A stretch of 64,000 nt of DNA from Ottelia alismoides (lineage: Eukaryota > Streptophyta > Magnoliopsida > Alismatales > Hydrocharitaceae). The stretch is taken from contig JAZKJV010003256.1 in NCBI GenBank assembly GCA_037367405.1, forward strand, positions 1,550,001-1,614,000, written 5' to 3'. Position 1 is the stretch's first letter. Every line of letters starts with the position of its first letter. This document shows, piece after piece, positions 11,556 through 22,585 of this stretch. The position numbers were made by a program, and so were the translations under genes. The notes under the pieces were generated by a model, which worked only from the letters and a program-made list of their open reading frames with translations, had not been told where the DNA came from and made no database searches.

Positions 11556-14500
11556 TTGTTGTGATGCATGTTATTTGGAGATCGAAAATTAATGATAGTG
11601 ATTGTCGTTGCTATCCTCAAAAATCCCGTGACAAGCAAACAAATTTTTTGCTACTTATTTACCTGTATAGCGGACATGATCGAACTTAGGGAGGCTACAA
11701 TTTCCAAGGGTTATTCAATTAATCGACAAAAAAATCAATTAAAAGAAAAAACAGGAATCTCAAAGGCAAACTATCCTTGGTTTTTGTGGAAATTTTCTCT
11801 TTTTTCTCTTTTTATTTTTATTTTATTTCTATTTTTTTATTTTCTGGTTTTCAAAATTTTTAGTGATTTTAATTTTTGCATTTTTTTATTTTTTAATCAA
11901 GAACAACATGCACAAAACAAGAAATACACACACCAACTCTTTTTGTAATTTTCATTTATAACAAAAATACTCGAAAAAATCCAGAGAAAATATCTTTGTG
12001 TTTTAAAGATTTTAAAATGTTTTTGGGAATTTTTGTAGAATTTTCAGATGTTTTTTTTGTATTTTTCTAAAAATCAAACAGTGACAAAACTTAGAAACAG
12101 GGCACAGCTTGGAGTAATTTGCAACTTACAAATATTTTAAGTACCAAAAACTCCTGGCAATTATTTTTATGATAAAATAGGGACAACTATCTACAAACAG
12201 AGATTGAAATCAAGAATTTTCAATTTTTTAGAATTTTTATGATTTTTTATGATTTTTATTATTTTTCATTTTTTGGGTTTTATAAAGAGTTAATATTCAA
12301 AAATAGGATAGAAATTAAAAGGCAATAAAACACACTTAAAGTAATTTTTTAAAATTTTTAGGTAAAATTTTGAATTTTTAAGATTTTTCTAATTTCAGGG
12401 AAGCAAAAGGACACTATTTTTTTGAATTTTTAAATATATTGAATGATGACAAAATGCAATCAAAAATTTACGCTAGACAGATAATCACATCAGGAACATG
12501 GCATGATTTTTTTAGAAATTTATAGACCAAGGAAACATTTATGTGAATAAGAAAAGAAAGCAAAATCAAGTTTGTAACAGAAGGACTGAAATGCAGTTAT
12601 TCACTGATTGTTCATCAAATAAATAACATAAATGAAATTCAGGATGAAAAACATAAATTACCCAATAGAGACGGCGTGATGCGTTTGACTTTCCAGGCAA
12701 CAGGACTTCATTGGTATATTCAGAACCTTCAGGGGTGTCTTTGATAGTTATCCAAAAATTTTTTATTAAAAACCCCCAGGGTTACTATAATTCTTCTATT
12801 CTCAAACCAAAAGGAAGGGGTACCGCCCCTTGCTCATTCCTCTCTGAACAACGAATAGCAGCGGTAGAGGCGTGTGAGGATCGAAGACGGTGCGATGTCG
12901 TGCTGACTTCAGTTGATGGTAGCTGCATAAGGTGGCTTTAGGCGCTGCTAGGTAGAGAAGGGCGACGCTGCGGCAATGGAGCAGTCTGGAGGCGAGGCCG
13001 CGTGCGGAAGCGCGGCCTGGCGGAGGATCGGTGTGGAGTTGCAGGGACACGCGACGGAAGAGGCGTCGGGAGGCGGAGCGCCTGGTGGGCGGTTGGGCTG
13101 CTGGATGGCTAGCGGCTCTTCGCTACAGGCGGTTGGATGGCGGTAGGTGATGCTCCTAAGGTGGTTTCGCCATGCACGGTGGTCGTGCGCCCCCAGGCGG
13201 AGGATGCGCGGTGACGCAGATGTCGACGGGTTGATGGAGTTTGGAGGTTGGGCACGTGGACAGCGAAGGTGATGCTCCTCAGGTGGCTTCGCCACGCACG
13301 GTGGTCGCGCACCCCCAAGCGGAGGATGCACGGTGATGCGGATGTCGCCGGGTTGACGGAGACTGGAGGTCGGGCTCGTGGACGGCGGAGGGCCGCTGTG
13401 GCGTTGCTGGGCGGAGGAGGGCGGCATTGTGTCGCTTGTTTTTTTTTTTATTTTTTTATTTTTATTTCTAAATAGTAATCAGAGATTGATTTTTTTTATT
13501 TTGAAAATCAAAAATAGAGGACAACAAATAAAAATGGTTTTATTATTATTATTTTAATTTTCTTTTTTTTTTCCTTTAAGTGATCCTGCAAAACAAATGT
13601 TAGAGAGAAGAAAACAAATATTATTTATTTATTTTTTAATTAAATTTTTATTTGTCAACAATTAGGATGCGAACACGATGGTTCGATCCAAAAGTCAAAC
13701 GGATTATGTGAATGGGGATCCAGCAAAAATGAGGAATCGAATCCGGTTCTCCGACCACCGTACGTAGTCGGAGTTGATAGATCGTGGGAGATAGAAAATA
13801 ATGTGTAGAGGTTGATAAAGTGAGATGAAAAATCGAGTCGGTGGCGATCAAATCGTGATGGATTTTAAGATCTAAATTAAAAAATGACGGTAAATTAAAG
13901 ATGCGACAAATTAAACTAAGGTTAATCTAGGATAAATTAAGAGAAATTGATGATGGATCTCACCTTAAGAGCGAAAAAAATTACCGTGATCACCTTGACG
14001 AAGGCCGACTCGCTATCACTGGACGGCTCGAAGGCTAGGCACCTTTCTCGACAAGAAAACTCTCGGAGATCGGACTCCTCTCACCAAAGATTGATCAAGT
14101 TGGAATGATGGAGAAGGAGCCATATAAATAGAAAAGATAGATAATGAAATTTGAAATTTTGATTTTTTTGGTTGAAGAGATAAGAGAGATAAAAATTGGA
14201 ATGAGATAAAGATAAAGAGAGATAAAATATTTACAAAAATTAACTAGTTTTTTGTATTTTCATCACTTTATTTATTTGAATAAAGATTGCTATTTTTTTA
14301 TTTTTTATGGTGGTTAATTAAGAATAGCAACTATATACATATACTATATACATATATGACATTATATACATGGGTAAATGAGCAAATTGTTTTTTTAATT
14401 TTTATTTATTTTTTTTAAATAATTATAAAAAATATTTACAAATATATAAAAATACAATATATACAAAATACATAGGAAAATTGCAAAAACCGCCCCAAAA

Positions 14501-15132
14501 AACCAACTTTTTACTCATAACTCCAAAAATTATGAAAAACAACCATTTTAATGATAATTTAATTTAGAATCCAATGGAAGTGAGATTGGTTCAATTTGAG
14601 TTCATATGGAGCCGGAATTGGTCTTTCAATTTGTACTTATTGGTTTTTTCCTAGTGTGGTTGCTTTTATTCTGTACATGATTTAATTGTGCTATTGTTTT
14701 TATTATTTAGAACACATTTTATTTACAACTATGGTCTTGAAAGTTATTTAATTTGAGGTCAATTAATGTACAAATAAAATAGTGTAGTATACAAATATAC
14801 ACATCACACAATTTTTTTGGATTTTTAATTGAGGACCCTATCTCCCCCTACTTTATTCCTGGTCGATCAGATCAAATCTTGACCTTATCTCGGGGTTCAG
14901 GTCAACCTGTATCTATTACATATATATAGTCTTCCTTCTTTTTTATTTTCTTTTCTTTATTTTCCTTTCTTTCTTTCTTTATTTATTTTAGGTTAAAATA
15001 ATATACAAATATACAATATTTACACTCAGATACAAGCTAGTAAGAATACAGAGTTAGTGTTATATACAAGTGTTTTATAAGGGATTTTAAGCTAAAATAA
15101 ATGAATAAAGATGACGAATCGTAGATTCATCA
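11556..15132 (-). mobile_element. L2-type long LTR inserted in element B, inverted
   Basis: On the minus strand it starts at 15132 with TGATGAATCTACGATTCGTC and runs to about 11556. Its first 800 bases match, in reverse, the plus-strand LTR starts at 25982 and 32953, and its last kilobase matches 28100-29245 in reverse, including the U5 hairpin region (11661-11685). About 3.6 kb long. A GC-rich island (12830-13430) holds overlapping frames on both strands without protein resemblance. A TATA-like TTTATATGG lies on the minus strand near 14120-14131 and fits a promoter. It splits B's leader from its gag region, so it is probably a solo LTR or an incomplete insertion. Confidence 0.7.
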
Positions 15133-16112
15133 ACCCTCTCTTTGAGACGATTTCTCCACAACCACACTTCTTCTCTCCATCTCACTCCGATTATGAAGTC
15201 AAAACTTCGATTGACTTCTCCACTTCTTCGCATTTCTCACCTTCTCCATATTCTAACACTCTGGATCCACTTCCATCTTGGGCTGATTGTCCTTATTCTC
15301 GAGAGCTTGCTGGAATCAATGAATCGAACGAAGAGCAATACACTGCTGAGACATATGACTGACATAATTACCCACCCCCACATACTTCATTTCCTCTTCA
15401 TATGAATGATGAGACAAGCCAACGAATCATACATACACATCCTGACTTGACTTTAGGGTACAACATGGTCGATCGAATAACCCGAATGGAGAGGCCTGCA
15501 CATCATGATTTCCCAGACTTGATTGATGTTAGTGATCAAGCTTACATTGACTAGCCCTCATAACAGCCATTTAGAGAGCCTACACATTCACAGGATTGGA
15601 CTCATGAGCAAGACTTACTAGTCCCTCGTTCATTGACTCCATTATATGAGGCTCCGGCTAATATCTGGCACACAGATGGTCCATAGTCTACCTAGAATTA
15701 CATGCCAGAGTCTAGGTATGTTGAGTATGAGACCCCAAGTTATCAGCATTATCCTCCAATTGAACAGACTTCTCCCATGACTTGTCATGAGAACATTATG
15801 GAGGATGATATTTCGAGACTTGTTGAGAAAAATGAATCATTTGGTAACAAATTGAGAGATATCACTCAAATATTGCATTCAGTTTCTGCCAGCCTAGGTA
15901 TGAAAGTGGGGAACACCATGAGTAGATTTGATGTTGAAAATCGAGCGACCATTTGGGAACCCACACACTCTGTACAACTGGAGACTATTCTACCTTCCTC
16001 TTCTACTAATCACTTACCCTCCAATCCAGAGTCTGACCATTCGTCCATCAAAAACACCAAAAAATTGGAAAACTTACAAGACCAAAAAAATTTGAAAAAC
16101 CAGAAAATCTCA
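15133..16112 (+). pseudogene. Gag-linker relic of element B
   Basis: One plus frame stays mostly open from 15111 to 16112 with about six stops, the longest uninterrupted piece being 15702-16112 (137 codons). The product is rich in Ser, Pro, Tyr and His with a short acidic, helix-like part (DDISRLVEKNESFGNKL) in the middle, typical of the unstructured region between gag and protease of Athila elements. The core gag fold is not seen. An equivalent His/Gln/Pro-rich stretch occurs in D at 53470-54000. The start of the gene is missing because the L2 LTR abuts it. Confidence 0.55.
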
Positions 16113-16146
16113 TAAAAATAGAAAATGAAAAAGATCTAAAAAACTG

Positions 16147-16797
16147 GATCCTTCCCTAAGGGAAGCACTCGATGAGGAATTGATTTTTAAGCTTCCCTTA
16201 ACAAAGGCCATAGATCACTTCCTTGACCTCAAGATATTTGTAAGGAGTAAATTGATGCCCAAGAGGTCGGGCAATAAGAGGACAATGACTGAGAGACACA
16301 TAGTGTCTATGGCCACCTAATTGGTCATGGGGAGAAAGATCAAGAGCCGCAGAGTGAAGCGGTTGCCCCGATTTGAGTATGAAATTAAAGACACCAATTT
16401 TACGCACGCGAGAATCGATGATGACTCATCCATAAATATCCTCCCGACCTCTGTGTTTGACAAGCTCAAACTCGGATCAATTAGGAAGTCCAGAGTGATC
16501 GTTCAGTTGGATAATCGATCCATAAAACGGGCGAAAGGAATCATTTCAGTCATCATTACTTTCCAAGGTGCTCTACTCTAGGTGGACTTCATGATCATTA
16601 ACATTGAGCACCGAGGAGCTTTTACCCAGTCTCCGATTATTCTTGGGAAGCCGTTCTTAGCCTTGGCTAAGGTGACTATAGATTATGAGATTCGGGAGAT
16701 CGATTTTACAACATTGGGAGCGCTCCAACCTCACCCATTCTTTGATACACTTTACTCTAAGGTGAATCGCATATCCGCAAACAATCATTACCACTGA
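16147..16797 (+). pseudogene. Retroviral-type aspartic protease relic of element B
   Basis: Beginning in the frame of 16147 the translation shows a pre-protease segment (KLPLTKAIDHF, like KIPLHDAMAHF of D), then the aspartyl protease signature region: DDDSSINILPTSVFDKL (about 16408-16460), RSIKRAKGI (16522) and ILGKPFLALAKVTIDY (16639). Family members read DLGASINLLP at the first site; here the glycine is Ser, so activity is doubtful. Stops occur at about 16318 and 16579. The enzyme would have cut the Gag-Pol polyprotein. RT, RNase H and integrase do not follow; the sequence passes straight into a Ser-rich stretch and the 3' UTR. Confidence 0.8.
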
Positions 16798-17640
16798 GAG
16801 ATAGACTAGTCCCATCTCTCTACTACACCTGAGTTACCGACTGTCCGGATGACCGTTGGTTCAGAGACTCCCCACACCTCCACTTCACCAACTGCTTGCA
16901 CCACCACTGTGATAGCTTCTAAGGAGGATTCACGACCCGAATCTATCACTGAGTCAGACACGAATTTTGTTGATTGCCTTGACCATTTTGATAATTCGAC
17001 ATAAGAGCCCACTAATGTCAAGCCAGATGAGATCACTAGCACCTCCCCGAGATGTGTGCTGATCCTTCAGGAATATTACAATCTATATGACAACTCGTCT
17101 GATGAGGAACCCATGGTCAGCACCGCACCACATCCTGGACCTTCAAAGGAAACAACCAAGACTAAATTGACCCCACACAAAAACACGGTAGCTCCCTCAT
17201 ATAGTCAGTTATCTAGTGAGAGGAAGTCGAGAAATGATTCCTCGAGGTATTCCCCCGAATCACTCAAGGCTCGTCGCTCTCCACTCCCTCTCAATGCTTC
17301 AGGTTCTAGAAAATCGTCTAAGAAAGTTTCCTTCAACATATCGGAGAAGGAACATTCGGAGGAATCCTCATAGGGTTTGGATGAGGTCATTTATATCAGT
17401 GAGCTCAGTTAGGCGGTTCTTAAGCCACATCTAAGCAAGCATCCATGTGTCGACCCTCGTTGGACGATCCCTACACCTCACTATTATTCATCTGAGGACG
17501 ATTTTGACAGTGACATATATGTATATTACCCACCTCCTCGCTCCAACAAGAAGGTCCGTCACAAACCTTCTTGATCCTTGTATATTCTCACTCCTCCTTG
17601 TATATATTTTCTTTCCCTCCCTCCCTAGTGATTCGAATCA
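16798..17640 (+). pseudogene. Post-protease low-complexity region of element B
   Basis: A Ser/Thr/Pro/His-rich reading frame continues after the protease (17056-17373, 105 codons uninterrupted, with KKVSFNISEKEHSEESS near its end), broken by single stops and continuing at least to about 17570 (YYPPPRSNKKVRHKPS). D has an acidic equivalent between its protease and RT (51964-52440). In B this is where the polymerase should begin, but the hairpin array starts at 17675 instead, showing a deletion of RT through integrase or a template that never contained them. Confidence 0.5.
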
Positions 17641-17674
17641 CTCGCCCCAGCTCCATATTATTTCATTTTATGGC

Positions 17675-18040
17675 TATACTTAGGATGACCAGATCCTAAG
17701 TATAGGGGGAGAGTGGCTCGAGTCTCTCCTCATTCTCTGTACATTCTCTAGATCTCATCGATTCTCACACTCACTCCTGTCCTAGACTTAGGCTGACCAG
17801 AGCCTAAGTATAGGGGGGGACCGATGCCCATCATGTATATATACTCATCCATTTCCCCTCTTAACCTCATCCATCCCATTTTTTTATCTTCTTCTATACT
17901 TAGGCTGTCGGAGCCTAAGTATAGGAGGGCGGGACAACTTCTATACAATTTTGTTATGTTAGCTCTCCTACGCTTAGCACGAGCTATGTCTTTTCCTCGC
18001 TTCTCCTGCTCTAAGGACATAACACTCGCTAAGTATAAGG
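17675..18040 (+). repeat. Four-hairpin PPT-like array of element B (best preserved)
   Basis: Hairpin 1: TATACTTAGGAT (17675-17686), loop GACCAG, ATCCTAAGTATA (17693-17704), then GGGGGA. Hairpin 2: ACTTAGGCT (17786-17794), the same loop GACCAG, AGCCTAAGT (17801-17809), then ATAGGGGGGGA. Hairpin 3: TATACTTAGGCT (17895-17906), loop GTCGG, AGCCTAAGTATA (17912-17923), then GGAGGG. Hairpin 4 is longer, CTTAGC..CTATGTC (17973-17990) pairing imperfectly with GGACATAAC..GCTAAG (18015-18032), then TATAAGGGGGG. All stems of 1-3 are perfect. Confidence 0.9.
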
Positions 18041-19453
18041 GGGGCGTGTATATATTACATATATATTTTACACATAGCTCGTACTTTCACGTATTTTTGT
18101 ATATATTATGCAATAATTATGGGGTGGGTAAAAATTGAGATTTTTTTGTAAAACATATGTATACTTGTATAGTATGTATATTGTACAATTTGTATAATAC
18201 TTTTGTATAATACTTATAAAATTCTTGTAAAACAAGTGTAAAAATTTTTGTAAAATAGGAGGAATACAAAAAAAAAACAAAAAGGCTTCTTTTTTACTCT
18301 TGCATATCATCCTTGCAAAAAAAAAGTGTCTTGCACTTCATTCATCTATATAGCATGTCATCCGCATCTCATCTACATATCTAGCATATGCAAAGTGAAA
18401 ATTTAGTGGGTTCTGAACCAAGTCATGAATAGATGTCGAGGATGGATTTGATTTGACCTTAATCTACCTAATTTCAGAGGAACTTTATAGGAACTGGAGT
18501 TAAGATTTTTCATGTCGAGCGACTTAATTCTTTGAGTCCGCAAGTCTATGTTCACATGTCATCTTGATTGGTCTAAGTAGAATATTTCATATACACGTAT
18601 GATTGTTTTAGACAGTGACCTAATTTGGACAAGCACCATGCACGTAGCTCTTCATTGATGAGGTATTGAGGAGGTAGAATCCTTTGGCTTGGAGTAGCAC
18701 ACGGGTGGAAACATCCGTCCTCCTCTAGGGATGGTAGTGCATCTCAACCTAGTCTGGTGGTGTTGACATCTAAGGACGGGATGTTATGGGTTGCAATAAA
18801 GCTTCAAAAGAGGGATAGTTTATTGTCTCAAGGAGAAAAATCCCTCATGTACATGCTGCACAATGCATATATGTCAAAAAAAGAAAAAAAAGAAAAGAAA
18901 AAATGCAGAATCTCCAAAACTGGACATGCCTGATTGAAAATTAAAATGCCTGCCGGAGTGTATATACAAGTTTAGAAAAAAAGAAGAGCTTGCAGCTGGA
19001 TGACTTGGCTACACTGGTCAAGCATCCTAGGACAAGTAGGGCTGTCATCCATTCTTCTCTTCACCCCCTCTTCTTGAGCCGGTTGCACTTGAACTTAGAA
19101 GGGAATACTCCGCTCCTCGAGGAAAGAGTTATTGGACCAGGGAATTAGAGTTACCTTTTTAGAGGAGGCTGTTTCTTTACCATTTCTGATGTGGAGAGCT
19201 ATATTTCACTTACACAATACAAGTAAGATTCATAGTCATCAGAATTTGCATATGAGGATTTGTTCTGACTTGACTGTTGAGGTGTCTTGAATAGAAGACT
19301 GTAGAACACAAAGGCTGTTAGGTCTTAAATTTAGATCCCAATAAGGTTCTGCCACATTATTAATCCAAAGGTCGAGTTAAGCTCCATTTTCAAGTTTTGT
19401 TCATGACCTTGGTATGGAACCCCAAATCATTTCACTTTTGCATTTCATTTTAG
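18041..19453 (+). mobile_element. 3' untranslated region of element B
   Basis: Non-coding sequence between the hairpin array and the PPT. Parts match the corresponding regions of D in reverse (for example GTTGACATCTAAGGACGGG near 18765 against 47640-47680) and of A1/A2. An A-rich tract with AAAAGAAAAAAAAGAAAAG lies at about 18876-18902. No frame longer than about 100 codons looks real. Confidence 0.6.
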
Positions 19454-19486
19454 TTGCTCGGGGACGAGCAATATATAGGGGGAAGA
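19454..19486 (+). promoter_or_regulatory. PPT and PPT-proximal hairpin of element B
   Basis: Hairpin TTGCTCGGGGACGAGCAA (19454-19471) is followed by TATATAGGGGGAAGA and the LTR start TGAATATGTGATTCATCA at 19487. It confirms plus-strand polarity and the 3' end of element B's internal domain. Confidence 0.85.
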
Positions 19487-22475
19487 TGAATATGTGATTC
19501 ATCACTCTATAAGTTAAAAATAGAGCTTTGTTACCAAGTAATTAGCTGCATTTCATCACTTATATTGCATAATTAGCATTCATGCACGTGTAAATAATAT
19601 TTGCATTTTAGCATTCAGATTTGCATTAAATAAGGAGCCAAGTTCACTTACAAATATTCACCTGTATATTAGCTAAAATACCATATTTGTATCTATTTAT
19701 ACTAACTCCAAATCCAATAAAATCAACTCTGTAGTGTATATATTACTAACGATAATAAATGAAAAATATCAAAAAATACTAACTTGTAAAATTGTCCAAT
19801 AAAACCCGAATCCAAGTTTGAGACCAAGAAACTTAAAATGCACATATCTATATCATAAAGTGTCCGATTTAGGTTTACTCACTTTTAAAGTAATATACAT
19901 TCAAAGACCTTCAAAACAAGACTAATTTCATGAAAATTGGAGATCGTATGTGAAACTTGGGTTTTGGGCCCCTATTGTATATTGTACATATTGACTAAAC
20001 TACACTCCATTTTTATCTTTTTTTTCTTAATACTAAAAATCCAAAAAAGTAAATTAAGTTGTAAATATTCCTTTCATATTTTCTCAAACTTTATTTTGAT
20101 TTTTCTGTTATTTTAAAATGCCAAAAAATTGCAAAAGATAAAAATACGGTGTTTTATATCTATAAGATACCACCCAAAAATACTTTTGTATAGATGACTT
20201 CCTTTGATTTTCAGTCCTTCACAGAAGTTGTAGATCTCGTCGAGACGAGTAACTTTCATGTTGATACTGTTTGATTTGACCTCTTTTGTTATTTCTTTTT
20301 TATTTTTCTTTACATTAAATTTTTGAATTTTCTGGGAGCAATATGTGGCAGCTCATGGAGCCACCACGTGTCACCCTATTTATTTATTATTTTAATATTT
20401 TATTTTATTTTATTATTTATTTTATTTATTATTTTTAATTTTATTAAACAATTATTTATATTTATAATTATTTATTAATTTAGTTTCTTTTATTTATTTT
20501 CCTTTTATTATTTTTAAGTAGACTGCTTATTTACTTTATTTATTTTTTATATTTTTTTCCTTTTACTTCTTCTTTACTTGTTCCCTACTCAAGGTCTCCA
20601 CTTCCTCCACCATTCCTCCACTTTCTCCACTTCTTTTCTAACTCCCTCCTCCTCATTTTTATTCTCTTCTCATCTCTCATTTTCCTCATCCGCCAAAATC
20701 GAGAGAGAAAGGGAACCACCAGCTCAGCCTGCTAGATGGTGACACCGACCGAGTAAGTCTTGGACGCGACGATGGTTTCCATCGTATTTGGTGAGATACG
20801 AGGTAGAGAGATCGACCTCATCACAGCCGCATCCAAGCTATATAGCTTCTCTGATTTTCGCTGAACTGGATCGAGGCCACGACGGAGGCCGCACACCACA
20901 GCCCCACCCTCCGACGACATCACAGGTAAATATTCTATCCTCATCTACTCATTTTATTTTATCTAACAATTTTTTCCTTGTTGTTTCATCACCAAATCAT
21001 TTTCATACACACCACCTCATAATCATATTTTTTACATAAGCATCTTCATTGCATTTACACACATCAACACAATCATCATCATACCATCTTAATCCATTAT
21101 CATCACTATTCACCACATCACCACATCTCCATATTTTTTTATCATATAATTATTGTTCTCTCTTTTAAAAAATACAAAAAAAATTTAAAAAAAATCCAGG
21201 AAAGAATCAGCCATAGCCGCCTCCCCCCTAGCTACTCGCGCCACCATCGCACGTGCCCGCGCCACCAACGCCGCATGTCCTCCACCAAGCCGCCTCCCCC
21301 CTGGCTGCTGCAGCCACGTCGTCGGCCTCCAGGCCCTGTTGCATCGAGATCTCACACCATATCCTCCCGCCCAGCTGCACCAGCCGACCGCCCAAGCCAC
21401 GTCGTGCGACACCCCTGTCTGCCAACCAACCCTCCCTGCGTCATCCTTCACGCCGCACACAGTCGTGACTCTCCAATCGCGCGTGCGCAGTTCTGTTCCT
21501 CCGCACGACCACCATACCTCCGCACGACCCTGCACGCCTTGGTCGCGCCAACCACGAACATCGCCACCTCCTGCACACGCTCCGTGCACCCGCTACGCCC
21601 CTACGCTCTCTAGCAACGCTAGTGCGGTACAACCACGTGCCACCGCCATGCGTGCCCATGCCATCGATGTCACAGGTCCTCCACCAAGCCGCCCTCCTCG
21701 CGTACGCACCCCTGCACCACCGCAACCGTCCTTCTCCCCCTTCGTGTCTGCCCTAAACGTTGGGAGACGCGGGTTCCATTTCCCACGCGGTCTTATCTCC
21801 AGGTTTCTTTATTTGCAAAACATCCCTCAGCACATTTCAATTCATTTATTTCACTTTCTAAATTGCAAAGACACCCCTGACTTTGCATGATAATTTGGAA
21901 ATCTTTCTTGCATCATTTATTATAATAAAAAATAACATATTGTTAAGCAACTAATTTTTTATCATTTGGATATTTATTTGCATTTTTGTGTGCATTGGAT
22001 AATTTAATAAAAATTAGAGTTTGAAATTCAGTGTTATTTGCCCATTTAAGCTCTGAAATTCACACATACATATTTCTTGCTCCAAACATTATGAAAAAAA
22101 TGTAGATGATGCTACTAAGTGCTCTTTAATTACTTTCCAAATTTCATTTAAATTGGATTTGTCTTGTGCATAAAATAAATAGTTGAGTGATTTTTGTAAT
22201 TGATTTTTAATTAAATCCACGAATATCATTTTTGCGAAATTTGAACTCTTCTGGATTTCTAATTAAAATATCTATTTGAGAAAAATTGTTTTCTACATAA
22301 CTTTATTTCGTGGATTTATTAAAAATAAAATACTCACTATCACTCATTTTCATTAAAAAATTCATAAAATATCATAAATTATCAGAAAATTTTAAAAAAA
22401 TTAGTGTCACTCCATTTCATCATGTTGAAGTTCTAGTAAATTTAATTTTTGCATATCATTTTGCATATCGTTTGC
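19487..22475 (+). mobile_element. L3-type long LTR, 3' LTR of element B, left arm of palindrome
   Basis: The LTR starts right after the PPT and continues at least 3 kb. It has an AT-rich U3, ACGT-core motifs (CCACCACGTGTCACC at 20362), a TATA-like GCTATATAGC (20838-20847), a GC-rich island (21200-21760) and an AT-rich 3' part. The whole length is matched in reverse by 22586-25645. Short frames in the GC island, up to 183 codons at 21339-21890, occur on both strands and are Pro/Ala/His-rich as expected from composition; I do not call them genes. The expected 3' terminus GGTTCATCA is not visible, so the LTR is probably cut at the palindrome centre. Confidence 0.7.
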
Positions 22476-22585
22476 ATATTTTTCCTGTAAACCTAATCCA
22501 ATGATGAATGTGAAATGTATTTTTTTGAAAATTTTAGATTTAAAATGCAACAATGAAAAATGCAATCATTTTTGGAGTTTTTATG
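22476..22585. other. Spacer at the centre of the 6.2-kb palindrome
   Basis: About 110 bases between the two arms show no clear partner. It includes CCAATGATGAATGTG near 22500, similar to an LTR terminus, perhaps a trace of the original junction. Confidence 0.5.

Noticed and set aside
12802..13475. Frames up to 159 codons in the GC island
   Set aside because: Low-complexity products on both strands. An imperfect direct repeat (about 13145-13215 and 13270-13335) explains their likeness; no known domain.
18876..18905. Poly(A)-like tail of a LINE or SINE
   Set aside because: The A-rich tract is internal to the 3' UTR of element B, with no target duplication or upstream ORF2.
21185..21890. Overlapping frames of 65-183 codons on both strands in a GC-rich block
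   Set aside because: Open on several frames at once, Pro/Ala/Arg/His-rich, no start context or motif, and inside an LTR repeated elsewhere with broken frames.
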